From Prevotella micans DSM 21469 = JCM 16134 (GTDB lineage Bacteria > Bacteroidota > Bacteroidia > Bacteroidales > Bacteroidaceae): a stretch of DNA of 55,663 nt. Under the pieces are notes generated by a model. The model was given only the letters and a program-made list of their open reading frames with translations. It made no database searches and was not told the DNA's origin. Below are positions 28,745-39,159 of this stretch, piece by piece. A program made the position numbers and the translations under genes. The stretch spans positions 1 to 55,663 of the forward strand of contig NZ_BAKH01000011.1 of NCBI RefSeq assembly GCF_000614105.1, given 5' to 3'. Each line of letters starts with the position of its first letter. The stretch's first letter is position 1.

Positions 28745-30671
28745 TTTTTATTTAGTTGTATTAATGTCTGCGCTTATTGTGGCGTCGTGTGCAAAGATGG
28801 GAGAACCTGATGGCGGATGGTTCGACGAAACTCCGCCGCGAATACTTGGTTCTACACCTATCGATCGCGCCACAAGCGTGTTGAACAATAAGATAAACAT
28901 CTACTTCGATGAATTCATAAAGCTCGATAATCCAACTGAGAAGGTTGTAGTGTCGCCACCGCAACTCGAAGTACCCGAAATCAAATCGCAAGGGAAAAGA
29001 ATCTCTGTCCAGTTACTCGACTCGTTGAAGCCAAACACAACTTACACTATCGACTTCTCCGATGCAATATCAGATAATAATGAGGGCAATCCACTAGGCA
29101 ACTATACTTTCTCTTTCTCAACCGGCGGTCAAATAGACACGCTCGAGGTTGCAGGCTATGTTCTTGACGCTGAAAATCTGGAGCCCGTGAAAGGAATCCT
29201 AGTGGGATTATATCAGAATCAGGCCGACTCGGCTTTCCGCAAACTCCCGATGTTGCGCGTGTCTAGAACTGACAGCCGCGGTCGGTTCGTAGTGAAAGGT
29301 GTTGCCAAAGGTGATTATAGAATCTACGCTCTGCAGGATGCCGATGGTAACTATCGCTTCACGCAGCAAAGCGAAAAGATTGCCTTCACGCCCGAGGTTA
29401 TTATGCCATCGAGCAAACCCGATATCAAACAAGATACAATCTGGCGCGATTCGCTGCACATATCTGACATAAAACAAATTCCCTATACTCACTTTCTGCC
29501 CGACGACGTTATTCTGCGAGCCTTCAACGAACTGCAAACGAATCGCTATTTCATGAAAGCCGAGCGGAAAGACCCCAATAGGTTCACAATATTCTTCAGC
29601 TATGGCGATGTCGACTTGCCTCACATAACCGGACTAAACTTCAACGCAAAGGATGCATTCACGGTTGAATCGAGCTTGAATCAGGATACCATAACTTATT
29701 GGATACGCGACACGATGCTAGTGAATCAGGATACGCTGCGATTGCAAATGGCCTATAATGTAACCGATAGTCTCGGAAAACTCGTCGTGAAAACCGATAC
29801 ACTCGAACTCCTGTCCAAAATTCCTTATGCCAAACGTCTCAAACAAAAACAAGACGCCTACGCGAAGTGGAAAAAGAAGCAGGATAAAAACAAGGAGCGC
29901 GGACGTGAATATGAAACTCAAATGCCTGTTGAGCCTCTCGAAGTACGATTCAATATCGGTTCGCAAATGGCGCCCGACGAAAATCCGACGCTAGAGATGC
30001 CAGCACCGCTCGCTATTTGCGACACCGCAAAGATTCATCTATATGAAAAGGTGGACACACTTTGGTATCGAGCGCGATTCCAATTTGGAGTCGTCCCTGG
30101 AAACGACCGTCTCTATAAACTCATCGGCGCATGGAACGAAGGTCACGAATACAGTCTCGAAACCGATTCTGCCACATTTGTCGACATCTATGGCAATGCA
30201 TCAGTAAAATCGAAACACGGAATCAAAATAAACGCCAACGATACCTATGGCACTCTTACAATGACCCTCCAACGCATGGATGGCAAAAACTGTCTGTTGC
30301 AGTTGCTGGGCGAAAGCGGACGAACAATCAAGGAAGTCACGGCGAAGAACAACTCGGCAACCTTTTATTATGTGAAGCCGGGAACATATTATTTGCGACT
30401 CATCGTCGATGAAAATGATAACGGCCGATGGGACACTGGACTTTTCGATGCAGATAGGCAGCCTGAGGAGGTTTATTATTATCCAAAACAGATTGAATGC
30501 CGTGCCAAACGTGATGTGCAAGGTTCGTGGGACCCACGCCAACTGCCACTCTACAAGCAAAAGCCCGCTGCGTTAATCAAACAGAAAGCCGAAGCTGAAA
30601 AGAAAATCCTTCGAGGACGCAACATCGAGCGAGCTCGACAACTAGGAATAGATTACGAAGAAAGGAAATGA
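28731..30671 (+). CDS. Ig-like domain lipoprotein
   Basis: A 646-aa protein with a lipoprotein signal (…LIVASC), so probably membrane-anchored. Residues ~30-130 form a bacterial Ig-like (Big_5) domain: PPRILGSTPIDRATSVLNNK and TTYTIDFSDAISDNNEGNP. A carboxypeptidase-regulatory-like segment follows (VAGYVLDAENLEPVKGILVG … GDYRIYALQDADGNY). The rest is beta-rich with a charged Lys/Arg-rich insert near 385 and a basic C-terminus. It is coupled to GH3 upstream and to the S41 protease downstream (4-nt overlap). Function unknown. Confidence 0.8.
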   Translation: MKRFSFYLVVLMSALIVASCAKMGEPDGGWFDETPPRILGSTPIDRATSVLNNKINIYFDEFIKLDNPTEKVVVSPPQLEVPEIKSQGKRISVQLLDSLKPNTTYTIDFSDAISDNNEGNPLGNYTFSFSTGGQIDTLEVAGYVLDAENLEPVKGILVGLYQNQADSAFRKLPMLRVSRTDSRGRFVVKGVAKGDYRIYALQDADGNYRFTQQSEKIAFTPEVIMPSSKPDIKQDTIWRDSLHISDIKQIPYTHFLPDDVILRAFNELQTNRYFMKAERKDPNRFTIFFSYGDVDLPHITGLNFNAKDAFTVESSLNQDTITYWIRDTMLVNQDTLRLQMAYNVTDSLGKLVVKTDTLELLSKIPYAKRLKQKQDAYAKWKKKQDKNKERGREYETQMPVEPLEVRFNIGSQMAPDENPTLEMPAPLAICDTAKIHLYEKVDTLWYRARFQFGVVPGNDRLYKLIGAWNEGHEYSLETDSATFVDIYGNASVKSKHGIKINANDTYGTLTMTLQRMDGKNCLLQLLGESGRTIKEVTAKNNSATFYYVKPGTYYLRLIVDENDNGRWDTGLFDADRQPEEVYYYPKQIECRAKRDVQGSWDPRQLPLYKQKPAALIKQKAEAEKKILRGRNIERARQLGIDYEERK

Positions 30672-32253
30672 ACCTCATGATTAAGAAAGTGTTTATCGCC
30701 ATGTGTCTGCTGCCTGCTCTTTGTAAGGCGCAGATCAAAATAGATGCTGACAATAACGCTGCTCTGCGCAAGATGCAGCTGGCTGAAATGGCAATATCTA
30801 ATTTTTATGTCGATGAAACCGACCCGCAAAAGCTTGCCGAAGATGCCATAAAAGGAATGCTTTTGCAGCTCGACCCGCATTCAACCTACACCAACGCAAA
30901 GGAAACTAAAGCGATGAACGAACCTCTGCAAGGCGATTTCGAAGGTATCGGCGTGCAGTTTAACATTATTGACGACACGCTCTCCGTGGTTCAAACTGTG
31001 GTCAACGGTCCGTCTGAAAAGGTAGGAATCCTCTCTGGCGACCGAATCATAACCGTGAACGATACCATAATCGCAGGCGTGAAGAAGCCGCGCATAGACA
31101 TCATGAAAATGTTACGTGGCAAGAAAGGTACTGTTGTGAAGATTGGTATAATACGTCGCGGTGTGAAGAGCATGCTTTTCTTCAATGTGAAGCGCGATAA
31201 AATTCCTGTCCACACGCTCAATGCGGCCTATATTATTCGTCCCGGTACCGGTTATATCCGTCTTGAAAGTTTCGGTGCCAAAACATATAAGGAGTTCATG
31301 AGTGCCGTCGATTCGCTTCGGCAGCAGGGAATGCAAAATCTCATCCTCGACCTCCAGGATAATGGCGGAGGCTATCTTCAGGCAGCTGTTCAGATTGCAA
31401 ACGAATTTCTCGATCGCGGAGAAATGATTGTATATACCGAAGGCCGACGTGTTCGACGACAGAATTTCGAAGCCATTGGAAATGGTAAACTGAAGAACAT
31501 GAAAATCTACGTGCTCGTAAACGAACTCACAGCCTCGGCGGCCGAAATCGTAGCCGGCGCTATCATGGACAACGACCGAGGAACTGTTGTTGGCCGACGA
31601 ACTTTCGGAAAAGGGCTCGTTCAACGTCCTTTCGACCTGCCCGACGGAAGTATGATTCGCCTCACAATTGCACACTATTATACGCCGAGCGGACGCTGCA
31701 TCCAGAAACCATATAAGAAAGGACAACGCGAAGACTATGACCTCGACCTCGAAAAACGACTCAAACATGGAGAGCTAACTAACCCCGATAGCATCAAATT
31801 CGTCGATTCACTCAAATACTACACACTTCGCGAACATCGTCCTGTTTATGGTGGTGGAGGAATTATGCCCGACTACTTCGTGCCGCTCGACACGATGCAA
31901 TACACTCGCTTTCATCGTATGCTTGCAGCAAAGAATATCGTCATAGAGCTTATTTAAAGTATGCCGATACAAACCGAAAAGCGCTCAAAAGCAAATATTC
32001 ATCGTTCGATAAATTCGATGCCAACTATAAAGTGCCTGAAAGTCTCACCGACAGAATCATCGAAGAAGGCAGGAAGCAAAATATTAATCCTAAAGACGAT
32101 GACGAGCTCCACCGCACTCTTGTTTATCTGCGCCTACAGCTTAAGGCCCTCGTTGCTCGCGACCTTTGGAACATGAACGAATACTTCCGCATTTGGAACA
32201 AGCAAAGCCGCATTGTCGACAAAGCCCTTGAGCTCATCGAGCATCCCGCCTAA
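30668..32253 (+). CDS. S41 carboxyl-terminal processing protease, frameshifted near the 3' end
   Basis: An exported serine protease of the CtpA type. It has a signal peptide (residues ~1-18), QLDPHSTYT, a PDZ domain (FEGIGVQFNIIDDTLSVV … GILSGDRIITVND), and the catalytic core NELTASAAEIVAGAIMDNDRG (cited in part) with RTFGKGLVQ. The frame ends at 31957, but the next frame continues with LKYADTNRKALKSKY and runs to 32253; one missing T in ATTTAAAG explains this. Corrected length is about 528 aa. Confidence 0.9.
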
Positions 32254-32473
32254 CTCGTGTATGCTTCTCTTGTCCCTTTTCTCTTACCACATTTCTGACT
32301 CCCCGCATATAATAAGTTAAAACATCTATCTCTTGCCTGGGCTGATAATCATTCGTCCAGGCAGGTTGTTGTTAACCCTCTCTGGGGCTCGTCAATTGTC
32401 CCCCGCTAGGAATGCCGATTGCCGTTTAAGTTAGTCGCCGTTTGCACGCCGATTATTCCCGTATCTCCGAGAA

Positions 32474-32688
32474 ATTACTCCCGTATTCCCTTCTATTTAC
32501 ATTAGGGAGTTGTATCATAGACATACTGGAGAAATTGAATTATCATCGTGATGACACAAATTTATCATCACGATGAAACGTTTGTATCATCATGATGAAA
32601 CTAATTTTTCATCGTGATGATAATTCAATTTCTCGGTTAAGAAAACAATGAGAGTACGTATATAAATAGAAGGGAATATGGGAGTAAT
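32474..32688. repeat. Nested palindromic element with ATCATC(A/G)(C/T)GATGA cores
   Basis: Outer arms 32474-32499 and 32663-32688 are inverted copies of ATTACTCCCGTATTCCCTTC… with 1 mismatch in 26. Inner arms 32529-32554 and 32609-32634 (GAGAAATTGAATTATCATCG…) match with 2 mismatches in 26. Between them lie more copies of ATCATCACGATGAAAC. It sits in the 920-bp non-coding stretch 32254-33175. Flanking GCCGTTTAAGTTAGTCGCC motifs recur on both sides. Confidence 0.85.
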
Positions 32689-32820
32689 CGCCGTTTAATA
32701 CGGTAGTAATCGCATCGCGGTTAGTCGCCGATTGTCGTTTAAGTTAATCGCTGATTGCCATTTAAGCTAGACGACTGTTGCCATCTCGTCGAGCCGACAG
32801 AACCCGAAGTGGCAAGACCA

Positions 32821-33063
32821 CAGACAGGCGGTGGAGCGACAGCGGAACCCCTGTAATCATGCCCGGACCACGTTAACCCCGAAGGTGACGGACGCCCATT
32901 TATTGCCCCCGTCGTCTCCCTGCGGTCATGTGTTGTGCGGTCTGATTACGTTCCGTCGCCCCATTGCTTTCCGCTTCGCACAGCGAACTTAGTTTCGGAT
33001 CTCTCCGCTTGAGGTTGACTATTGTGCAGGGGTTCCGCCCTATCGGGCTCCACTGCCTACCTG
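32821..33063. repeat. Inverted-repeat element of about 243 bp (MITE-like)
   Basis: The left arm (32821-32853; GGCGGTGGAGCGACAGCGG then AACCCCTG) is matched imperfectly by the right arm (33027-33063; CAGGGGTTCCGCCC then TATCGGGCTCCACTGCC). The inner 170 bp is GC-rich and without a convincing ORF. It follows the palindromic element in the same non-coding block. Confidence 0.7.
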
Positions 33064-33175
33064 TAGTCCGGTCGCCCCTCCGGAATTATTGGGGCGACAG
33101 GACAGCGAATCTCCCTTGGAGTTAGAAGTTTGCCGCGGTGTTGCAAACAAGAAATGGGTCTTGTAAAGATATTGT

Positions 33176-34324
33176 TTAGCGTTGTATGCGAAAGTCGGTG
33201 GGAGTGCAAGAGCGCATCTTGCGAAAAAATTTATTGAACTGTGCTTGCGAGGAGAAGCCGAAATCGAAGGCAATCTCTTGGATATTTTTCGAGGTGCCTA
33301 GGAGTTGTGCCTCGATTTCATTGATTATGTAGTCGTCGATGAGTTGCTTGGGAGTGCGACCGGCAACGCGGTGGGTGACTTGTGCCAGATAGCGGGGCGA
33401 AACGTTCAGTTGGGAAGCATAGAAACTCACATCGGCAGTTCGATGGTGGTTCATGGCTATTTCGTTCATAAAGTGATTGTAGAGTTCTAGCAAACGGGGC
33501 GAGATAATTGGTTGCGGATTCGGGTCGGCATGATTGAGTAGCTGCGTGCCTCGTCTAGAGTGTGAGTCGATGGAGCGAAGGATAAGCTGGTTCATGTATT
33601 CCTGTGCTCGCTCGACGGCTTCTTCTGTTCGGAGACCTTTACTTAGAAATACGGCTACGGCCGAGGAGAATGCACCGCCCACGCCATGCGTATTTCGATC
33701 GATGAATCCAGGTCGGGTAAAGAAATGCGGCTCTCCTGTTGAGCTTTCAATCAGCAGGTCGGTGAGCGATTCGGTTGCTATGGCACCGCCCTGCAGCAAC
33801 ACAGCATGCGGTCCCCATTCGAGCAGCGCACGCACGGTTTGTTCCATGTCTTCATTGCTTCGGGCGGGGGTGCCGCCAACGAGATGCGAGGCACTGTCTT
33901 GCTTGATAACAACGACGGTGCTTAGTTTAAATAATCGGCCGAGCATCGCTTCGGCAACTTCGCGTTCCATGAGTCGATTACCTCGGCTACTTATCACAAC
34001 CGGGTCGATTACGACATAGTTTGGTTGATGGGTTTTTAGGATGCGCTCAACTACTTCTACTTGCTCAGAACTTCGAAGCATTCCCACTTTTATAGCGTCT
34101 GGGCGAAGGTCGTTTATCACTACTTGTATTTGCTGCTCGAGCACGTCGGCTGATAGGTCGTGCAACTGCTGTATGCCTTCGCGATTTTGAGCCGTTACGG
34201 TTGTTATGGCTGTTGCAGCGTAGGCGCCGAGAGCGGTTATGGTTTTTATGTCGGCTTGTATTCCCGAGCCACCCATGCTGTCGGAGCCGGTTATGCTTAA
34301 AATGGTCGGATTATTCTTGTTCAT
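33176..34324 (-). CDS. ThiD-like kinase domain fused to an AraC-type DNA-binding domain
   Basis: A 382-aa fusion. Residues ~1-260 follow ThiD (HMP/HMP-P kinase): ITGSDSMGGSGIQADIKTIT, LGAYAATAITTVTAQN and VVIDPVVISSRG. Residues ~285-382 form an AraC/XylS helix-turn-helix: VSFYASQLNVSPRYLAQV and IQEIAFDFGFSSQAQFNKFF. Three kinase motifs are altered: TPNxxEA is IKQDSAS (140-146), LKGGH is LLQGGA (176-181), and HGTGCT is HGVGGA (213-218). The kinase half is therefore likely a sensor for a pyrimidine, thiamine or B6-type ligand, and the protein a regulator. It overlaps tcdA by 14 nt at the end of a five-gene operon. Confidence 0.85.
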   Translation of the reverse strand: MNKNNPTILSITGSDSMGGSGIQADIKTITALGAYAATAITTVTAQNREGIQQLHDLSADVLEQQIQVVINDLRPDAIKVGMLRSSEQVEVVERILKTHQPNYVVIDPVVISSRGNRLMEREVAEAMLGRLFKLSTVVVIKQDSASHLVGGTPARSNEDMEQTVRALLEWGPHAVLLQGGAIATESLTDLLIESSTGEPHFFTRPGFIDRNTHGVGGAFSSAVAVFLSKGLRTEEAVERAQEYMNQLILRSIDSHSRRGTQLLNHADPNPQPIISPRLLELYNHFMNEIAMNHHRTADVSFYASQLNVSPRYLAQVTHRVAGRTPKQLIDDYIINEIEAQLLGTSKNIQEIAFDFGFSSQAQFNKFFRKMRSCTPTDFRIQR

Positions 34325-35060
34325 GTTTCTCTTCGGGTTGAATACGCATTGTTCCTGCCCGCCGGATAATGTCTTTCACCACTTCGCCTCCGACAATAAG
34401 CCCAGCGGTAGCAGGAACCCAGGCATTGGATGCCGGAACATCTTCGGTTTGAACGCCGGGCTGGTGGATACTTTCGAGAGGTTCTTCAGGACTGTAGACC
34501 ACCTTGACGTATTTGATTCCAGTTTTGCGGAGCTTTTTTCGCAGCACTTTTGCAAGTGGGTCGTTGATGGTTTTGAAGAGATTTGTTACGCAGAATTGTG
34601 TCGCATCGAGCTTATGCCCGGCTCCCATGCACGAGATTAGGGGCACGTCTAGTTCATGACATCGCTGGATGAGGTCGAGCTTTGCTTTTACCGTGTCGAT
34701 GCAATCGATAACATAGTCGTAGGTCGTAAAGTCGAATCTATTGGCCTGCTCGGGCAGATAGAACGTTTGGTGTTTGCGCACTATGCATAGCGGGTTTATG
34801 TCGTTGATGCGTGCTTCGGCCACATCTACTTTAGGCTTGCCCACGGTTGAGGTTGTGGCAATGAGCTGTCGGTTTATGTTAGTTATACAAACGCGGTCAT
34901 CGTCGATGATATCGATGGCTCCCACGCCGCTTCGTGCGAGCACTTCGACAGCGTATCCGCCCACACCACCTACGCCGAACACGGCTACTCTACTCTCTGC
35001 GAGTGTCTGAAGAGCCGGGTATCCGAGCAAAAGTTGAGTCCTTGAGAATGGGCTTGTCAT
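34311..35060 (-). CDS. tcdA: tRNA threonylcarbamoyladenosine dehydratase (TcdA/CsdL)
   Basis: Closes t6A37 of tRNA into cyclic ct6A using ATP. The 249-aa E1-like protein has the nucleotide-binding GVGGVGGYAVEVLARSGVG, DDDRVCITNINRQ, YVIDCIDTVKAKLDLI and the ISCMGAGHKLD motif. Start directly follows the cvfB stop (1 nt). tsaB elsewhere in the window supplies the precursor t6A modification. Confidence 0.92.
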   Translation of the reverse strand: MTSPFSRTQLLLGYPALQTLAESRVAVFGVGGVGGYAVEVLARSGVGAIDIIDDDRVCITNINRQLIATTSTVGKPKVDVAEARINDINPLCIVRKHQTFYLPEQANRFDFTTYDYVIDCIDTVKAKLDLIQRCHELDVPLISCMGAGHKLDATQFCVTNLFKTINDPLAKVLRKKLRKTGIKYVKVVYSPEEPLESIHQPGVQTEDVPASNAWVPATAGLIVGGEVVKDIIRRAGTMRIQPEEKHEQE

Positions 35061-35921
35061 TTAGGGCAATAGTTTTATGGCGAGCGATTCGATGGCTATG
35101 AGACGACGTTTGTAGAGGTCGCCGATAGCACGCTTGTACACCTTTTTCGACACTTGGAAGCGACGTTTTATGTCTTCGGCTTCGCTTTTATCGCCAAGGT
35201 CGCAATAGCCATCATGCTCCTTAAGATATTGCAACAACTGGTGGGCGAAATCTTCGGCATATCGCTGTCCGGTTGGTTGGAGGGTGCAGTCTATCTTGCC
35301 GTCGGGACGTAGGGTTGAGATATATCCTTTTGTACGATCGCCGGTTCGGATAGGGCGAAACACCTGGTCGGCATAGATGAGGCCGGGATAGCTGTTGTCG
35401 ATGATAACCTTGAAGCCGAGGTCGGTTTTCTGCCATACTAGCAAGTCGACTTCCTGTCCTGGGCGATATTCCGGCTTGGCGAGATCGAAGAATCTTTCAA
35501 CCTTAGCCGATGCTACTAGGCGATAGCTCTCCTCGTCGATATGCACGTGCACAATGTAGGAATTACCCACTTCCATGCGCTGTTTCTGTTCGCGGAATGG
35601 GCAAAACAAATCTTTCATGACTCCCCAGCTAAGGAATGCACCGTGCTCGTTAACCCAAGCACACTTCAGGAAAGCGAAGCTGTCTACTTCGGCTAGTGGC
35701 GTTTCGGTGGTGGCGATGGGGCGCTCATCTTGGTCGAGATATACGAAGACGCGCACTTCGTCGCCTATTTCGATGCCGTTAGCGACATATTTCTGCGGCA
35801 TGAGAATTTCGCCATCAACTCCTCCGTCGAGATACAGTCCGAATACCTCGCCATTGCCTTCGCGCAGTGCTGTTTTGAGCACGGTAAGCGTATTGTAGGC
35901 GCCCAGTTTCAATCTATTCAT
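35061..35921 (-). CDS. CvfB-like S1 RNA-binding protein
   Basis: A 286-aa protein starting [14 protein letters not shown]. It has tandem S1-like beta-barrels ([13 protein letters not shown], then [17 protein letters not shown], then [19 protein letters not shown]) and a C-terminal winged helix ([27 protein letters not shown], cited in part). This is the layout of CvfB/YitL, an RNA-binding regulator in Gram-positives. Role here unknown. It overlaps the lolD-like stop by 8 nt. Confidence 0.88.
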   Translation of the reverse strand: MNRLKLGAYNTLTVLKTALREGNGEVFGLYLDGGVDGEILMPQKYVANGIEIGDEVRVFVYLDQDERPIATTETPLAEVDSFAFLKCAWVNEHGAFLSWGVMKDLFCPFREQKQRMEVGNSYIVHVHIDEESYRLVASAKVERFFDLAKPEYRPGQEVDLLVWQKTDLGFKVIIDNSYPGLIYADQVFRPIRTGDRTKGYISTLRPDGKIDCTLQPTGQRYAEDFAHQLLQYLKEHDGYCDLGDKSEAEDIKRRFQVSKKVYKRAIGDLYKRRLIAIESLAIKLLP

Positions 35922-36582
35922 TGCAGTTTGTTTCTATGATTTGTCCGTCGCGCAGATAAATGGTGCGGTCGGTGAGCGATGCAAGACTTTCATCGTGGGT
36001 TACGATGACGAACGTTTGTCCGAATCTGTCGCGCAGTTCGAAGAACAGTTTGTGCAGCTCGTCTTTATTCTTTGAATCAAGGCTACCTGATGGTTCGTCG
36101 GCCAGAATCACAGCCGGATTATTCATCAATGCTCGCGCTACGGCCACACGTTGTTTCTCTCCGCCGGAAAGTTCGTTGGGTTTATGGGTAGAACGGTCTG
36201 CCAGACCCATAAAATCGAGCAGTTCTTCGGCTCGACGATGTGCTTCGCCAGTTTTCTTTCCACCGATGAAGGCCGGAATCATAATATTCTCCATTGCTGT
36301 AAACTCCGGCAACAGTTGGTGAAACTGGAACACGAATCCCAGGTGGTTATTGCGGAAGTCGCTTAGCTTGCTGGTTGAGAGGTTACCCACATTTATGCCG
36401 TTTACGACTATACTGCCGCTGTCGGGGTGGTCGAGCGTTCCGATGATTTGCAGCAGGGTTGTTTTGCCGGCGCCCGACGGCCCGACGATGCTCACAACCT
36501 CGCCGCGTTCGATGTGCAGGTCTATACCTTTCAATACTTGTAGTGAGCCGAAGCTCTTGGTTATGCCTTTTATGTCTATCAT
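35914..36582 (-). CDS. lolD: ABC transporter ATP-binding protein, LolD-like
   Basis: A 222-aa ATPase with Walker [10 protein letters not shown], signature [15 protein letters not shown] and Walker [13 protein letters not shown]. The MacB/LolD group is indicated by overall similarity and the short length. The permease is not adjacent, so a lipoprotein-release role is likely but not proved. Confidence 0.85.
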   Translation of the reverse strand: MIDIKGITKSFGSLQVLKGIDLHIERGEVVSIVGPSGAGKTTLLQIIGTLDHPDSGSIVVNGINVGNLSTSKLSDFRNNHLGFVFQFHQLLPEFTAMENIMIPAFIGGKKTGEAHRRAEELLDFMGLADRSTHKPNELSGGEKQRVAVARALMNNPAVILADEPSGSLDSKNKDELHKLFFELRDRFGQTFVIVTHDESLASLTDRTIYLRDGQIIETNCNE

Positions 36583-36585
36583 ATA

Positions 36586-38705
36586 CTATCTGATTTTATT
36601 CTGAATCCATTTTCGACAGGTCTCGTATGCGCTGTTCTCTTCGGTATGTTGCGGTTGTGTAAAGGTGATGCTGTCCATGCGGTCTCCATATTGGTCGGGG
36701 AAGATTATCATGATTGTTTTGCTTTTGAAATGCTTACTAACCTCGTCGGGCAGCCGTTCCATTGCATTCTTATAAGATATGGTGCTTTTGCGGGCTGTGA
36801 CTATTACTAGCAGATGGTCTTCATTTACTTTTCCGGCTAGTTCGGGCAATTCGTTCCAGTGCATCATCGGTTCGTATTCGGCTCTCACGGCGGGATGGTT
36901 CTGGCCAAGATAAATTTCGATTAGTCGAAGTGATTCGTTTCGACCGTGGAAAACAATTCGGCATTCCATGTTGGCCGACATACGTGCCAAACGTTCTAGC
37001 CAGCGATAGAATCCGGGCTCGTATTCGGCTCTCGACGGAACTACAACTTGTACGCGACGGATAGTATTGAGTGGTTGGATTATTCGGGCAATGATTATCT
37101 GACAGCTTAAGCCGTTATATAAACTTTGCGTGAACTCGCCCCAAAAGCCTTTGTTGTTTTGTTTGTGCGAGTGCAGACCCATGATGATCTCGGAGGCCTG
37201 AAGTTCTTTGAAAGCGTGCCTGATGCCGTTGGCGATGTTGGTGTCTATCCTGATTTGTGTTGCCATTGGAACGTCTATCGCACTGGCTTCTTGTTGTAGG
37301 TGTTCTAATAGTCGGCGACCTTCTTCGCGGTTGCGATCGGCATTTGTATCGTCGTAGACTACATTCAGTGCGGCTAATTCGCGTCGTAGTTTCGGATTAC
37401 GCATCATTGTTGCAAGCGATATTAGATTCTCGGCGTATTCGGGATATTTAACTGGGATGAGAATCTTCTCGTCGTTCTTTGGCCGTGTCATTTCGGGTTC
37501 TTCCATATTTTCTAGTCGAAGTTGACGTGCGGCATGCTCAGTAACTAGGGTGGAAATAATGCAAGCAAAGAGGATCATAATGACTACGCAGTTCAGAATC
37601 TCGTCGTTGAACAGGAATGTTCCTTTGCCTGTTGGTAAACTTCGCCCAACCATTACGATTGCTATTGCGCCGGCAGCATGAGCCGATGTGAGTCCGAACA
37701 TCATAGTGCCTATTTTCACGGAGAGCTTGAATATCCACGCCGAAAAATAGGCGGCTACAGCTTTGCCTGCTGTGCCGAAAAATGTTATGCACGCAACTAT
37801 CCAAAGGATGGCCGGACTTTTGATGAGTAGTCGTATATCGATGAGCATTCCTACGCCAATTAGGAAATAAGGAATGAAAAGTGCGTTGCCGGTGAATTCG
37901 ATTCGGCTCATCAGTGGCGACACTTTTGGGATGAATCTGTTAAGAACCAGTCCGGAAAAGAATGCTCCGAAGATTCCCTCGAGTCCGACGGCATCCGACA
38001 TCGCCGCCGAGAGGAACATCACGGCTAGTGTGAAGATGAATTGCATAACTGAGTCGGAATATTTCCGGAGGAACCAATGTGCTAACCGTGGGATGGCGAA
38101 AATCAATCCAGCACAAAACGCTGTGAGTTTAACTGTAAACAGCAACCAGAAACTCCAGCCTGCACCACCGTTGAAGCTGTTCACAACGGCTGCCATGACC
38201 AGCAGAGCTAGGAAGAGCGATACCATTGACCCGCCTACGCTCAACGTTGAGCTTACGTGCCGGGTGAGTCCATATCGTCCTACAATAGGATAAGCAACCA
38301 GCGTGTTCGATGCCATCAGGCACCCTATTAGCAGCGACGCCATGGGCGAATAGCCTAACAGCCAAACGCAACTGCCGGTTGTGAGAATGAGTGGAGTGAA
38401 AAAGGTGAGTAGCCCGAACGCCGTCACTCTACTACGGTTGCGCTTGAGCCTTCCATGTCCATCTCTAATCCGGCGAGAAACATTATGTAGTATAGTCCTA
38501 CACTGCCAAAGAGTTCGAACGACGCATCTCGCTCGAGAATATTCAGTCCATACTGTCCCAATACGATTCCTGCCAGCACCATTCCGATGATGTGCGGGAT
38601 ACGCAGTCGGCCCATCACTATCGGCGAAAAGAGAATCACCAACAGCACTACGAAAAAAATTAATGTGGGGTCGGAAACAGGAAGATATTGGGAAAAATAT
38701 GACAT
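36586..38705 (-). CDS. CPA2-type cation:proton antiporter with C-terminal UspA-like region, frameshifted
   Basis: An approximately 706-aa protein. The N-terminal ~400 residues carry about 12 membrane helices typical of Na+(K+)/H+ antiporters, including GRLRIPHIIGMVLAGIVLGQ, IMFLAGLEMD and GLEGIFGAFFSGL. The remaining ~300 residues are cytoplasmic and resemble universal-stress-protein domains (ILIPVKYPEYAENLISLA, IIMGLHSHKQ). The frame breaks near 38450, where one lost G in the GGAAGGC region joins MDMEG to LKRNRSRVTAFG. First gene of the antiporter-lolD-cvfB-tcdA-thiD/araC operon. Confidence 0.88.
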
Positions 38706-38730
38706 CTGGTACTCTTAAAAAGAACTGTTG

Positions 38731-38738
38731 CAAAGTTA
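38731..38738 (-). promoter_or_regulatory. -7 box of the antiporter operon
   Basis: TAACTTTG on the minus strand, 25 bp before the antiporter start at 38705. Confidence 0.55.
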
Positions 38739-38840
38739 CACAAACTAACCATAGTTATAGATAATCGAGTTGTTTGCACCGCGATGACCGACTGGAATTC
38801 TTTATCCCAATTTACCGGTGTGTATCTTACCTCGAACCCG

Positions 38841-39016
38841 AAAATAATTTATGAGTGAGGGTATAAACGCGTCGGTCGCAGTCGAAAAATAATTTATGGA
38901 GAGGTAAACTATCGGCGTAACCCAAAATAATTTATGAAATGACCAGACCGACCGTCGTGGTCGAAAAATAAATTATTACGGGATAAAATCATCTGTGCGG
39001 CCCGTAATAAATTATT
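38841..39016. repeat. Degenerate AAAATAATTTAT repeat, about 5 copies
   Basis: AAAATAATTTAT-type motifs recur at about 38841, 38886 and 38924, with inverted or rotated forms (AATAAATTATT) near 38965 and 39006, at steps of roughly 38-45 bp. The spacers are GC-rich and partly alike (GTCGGTCGCAGTCG, GACCGTCGTGGTCG). It lies between the divergent antiporter operon and asd, in a 455-bp gap with no gene. Confidence 0.7.
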
Positions 39017-39104
39017 CTGAGGTAGAAAAGTTAGTGTGAGTATTGTACACGTGGCGTTCATCAGGCAAACAATTATAGGATAATCAGGCCAGGAGGCTTT
39101 TTTG

Positions 39105-39112
39105 TAAATTTG
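39105..39112 (+). promoter_or_regulatory. -7 box of asd
   Basis: TAAATTTG, 47 bp before the asd start codon; fits TAnnTTTG. Confidence 0.5.
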
Positions 39113-39159
39113 CAACCACTCATCTCGCAAACACATAAACATCAAAACAAATAATAAAT

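Noticed and set aside
32254..33175. rRNA fragment or protein gene in the GC-rich block
   Set aside because: The block shows inverted-repeat structure but no rRNA landmarks that I recognise and no ORF with a plausible start and composition.
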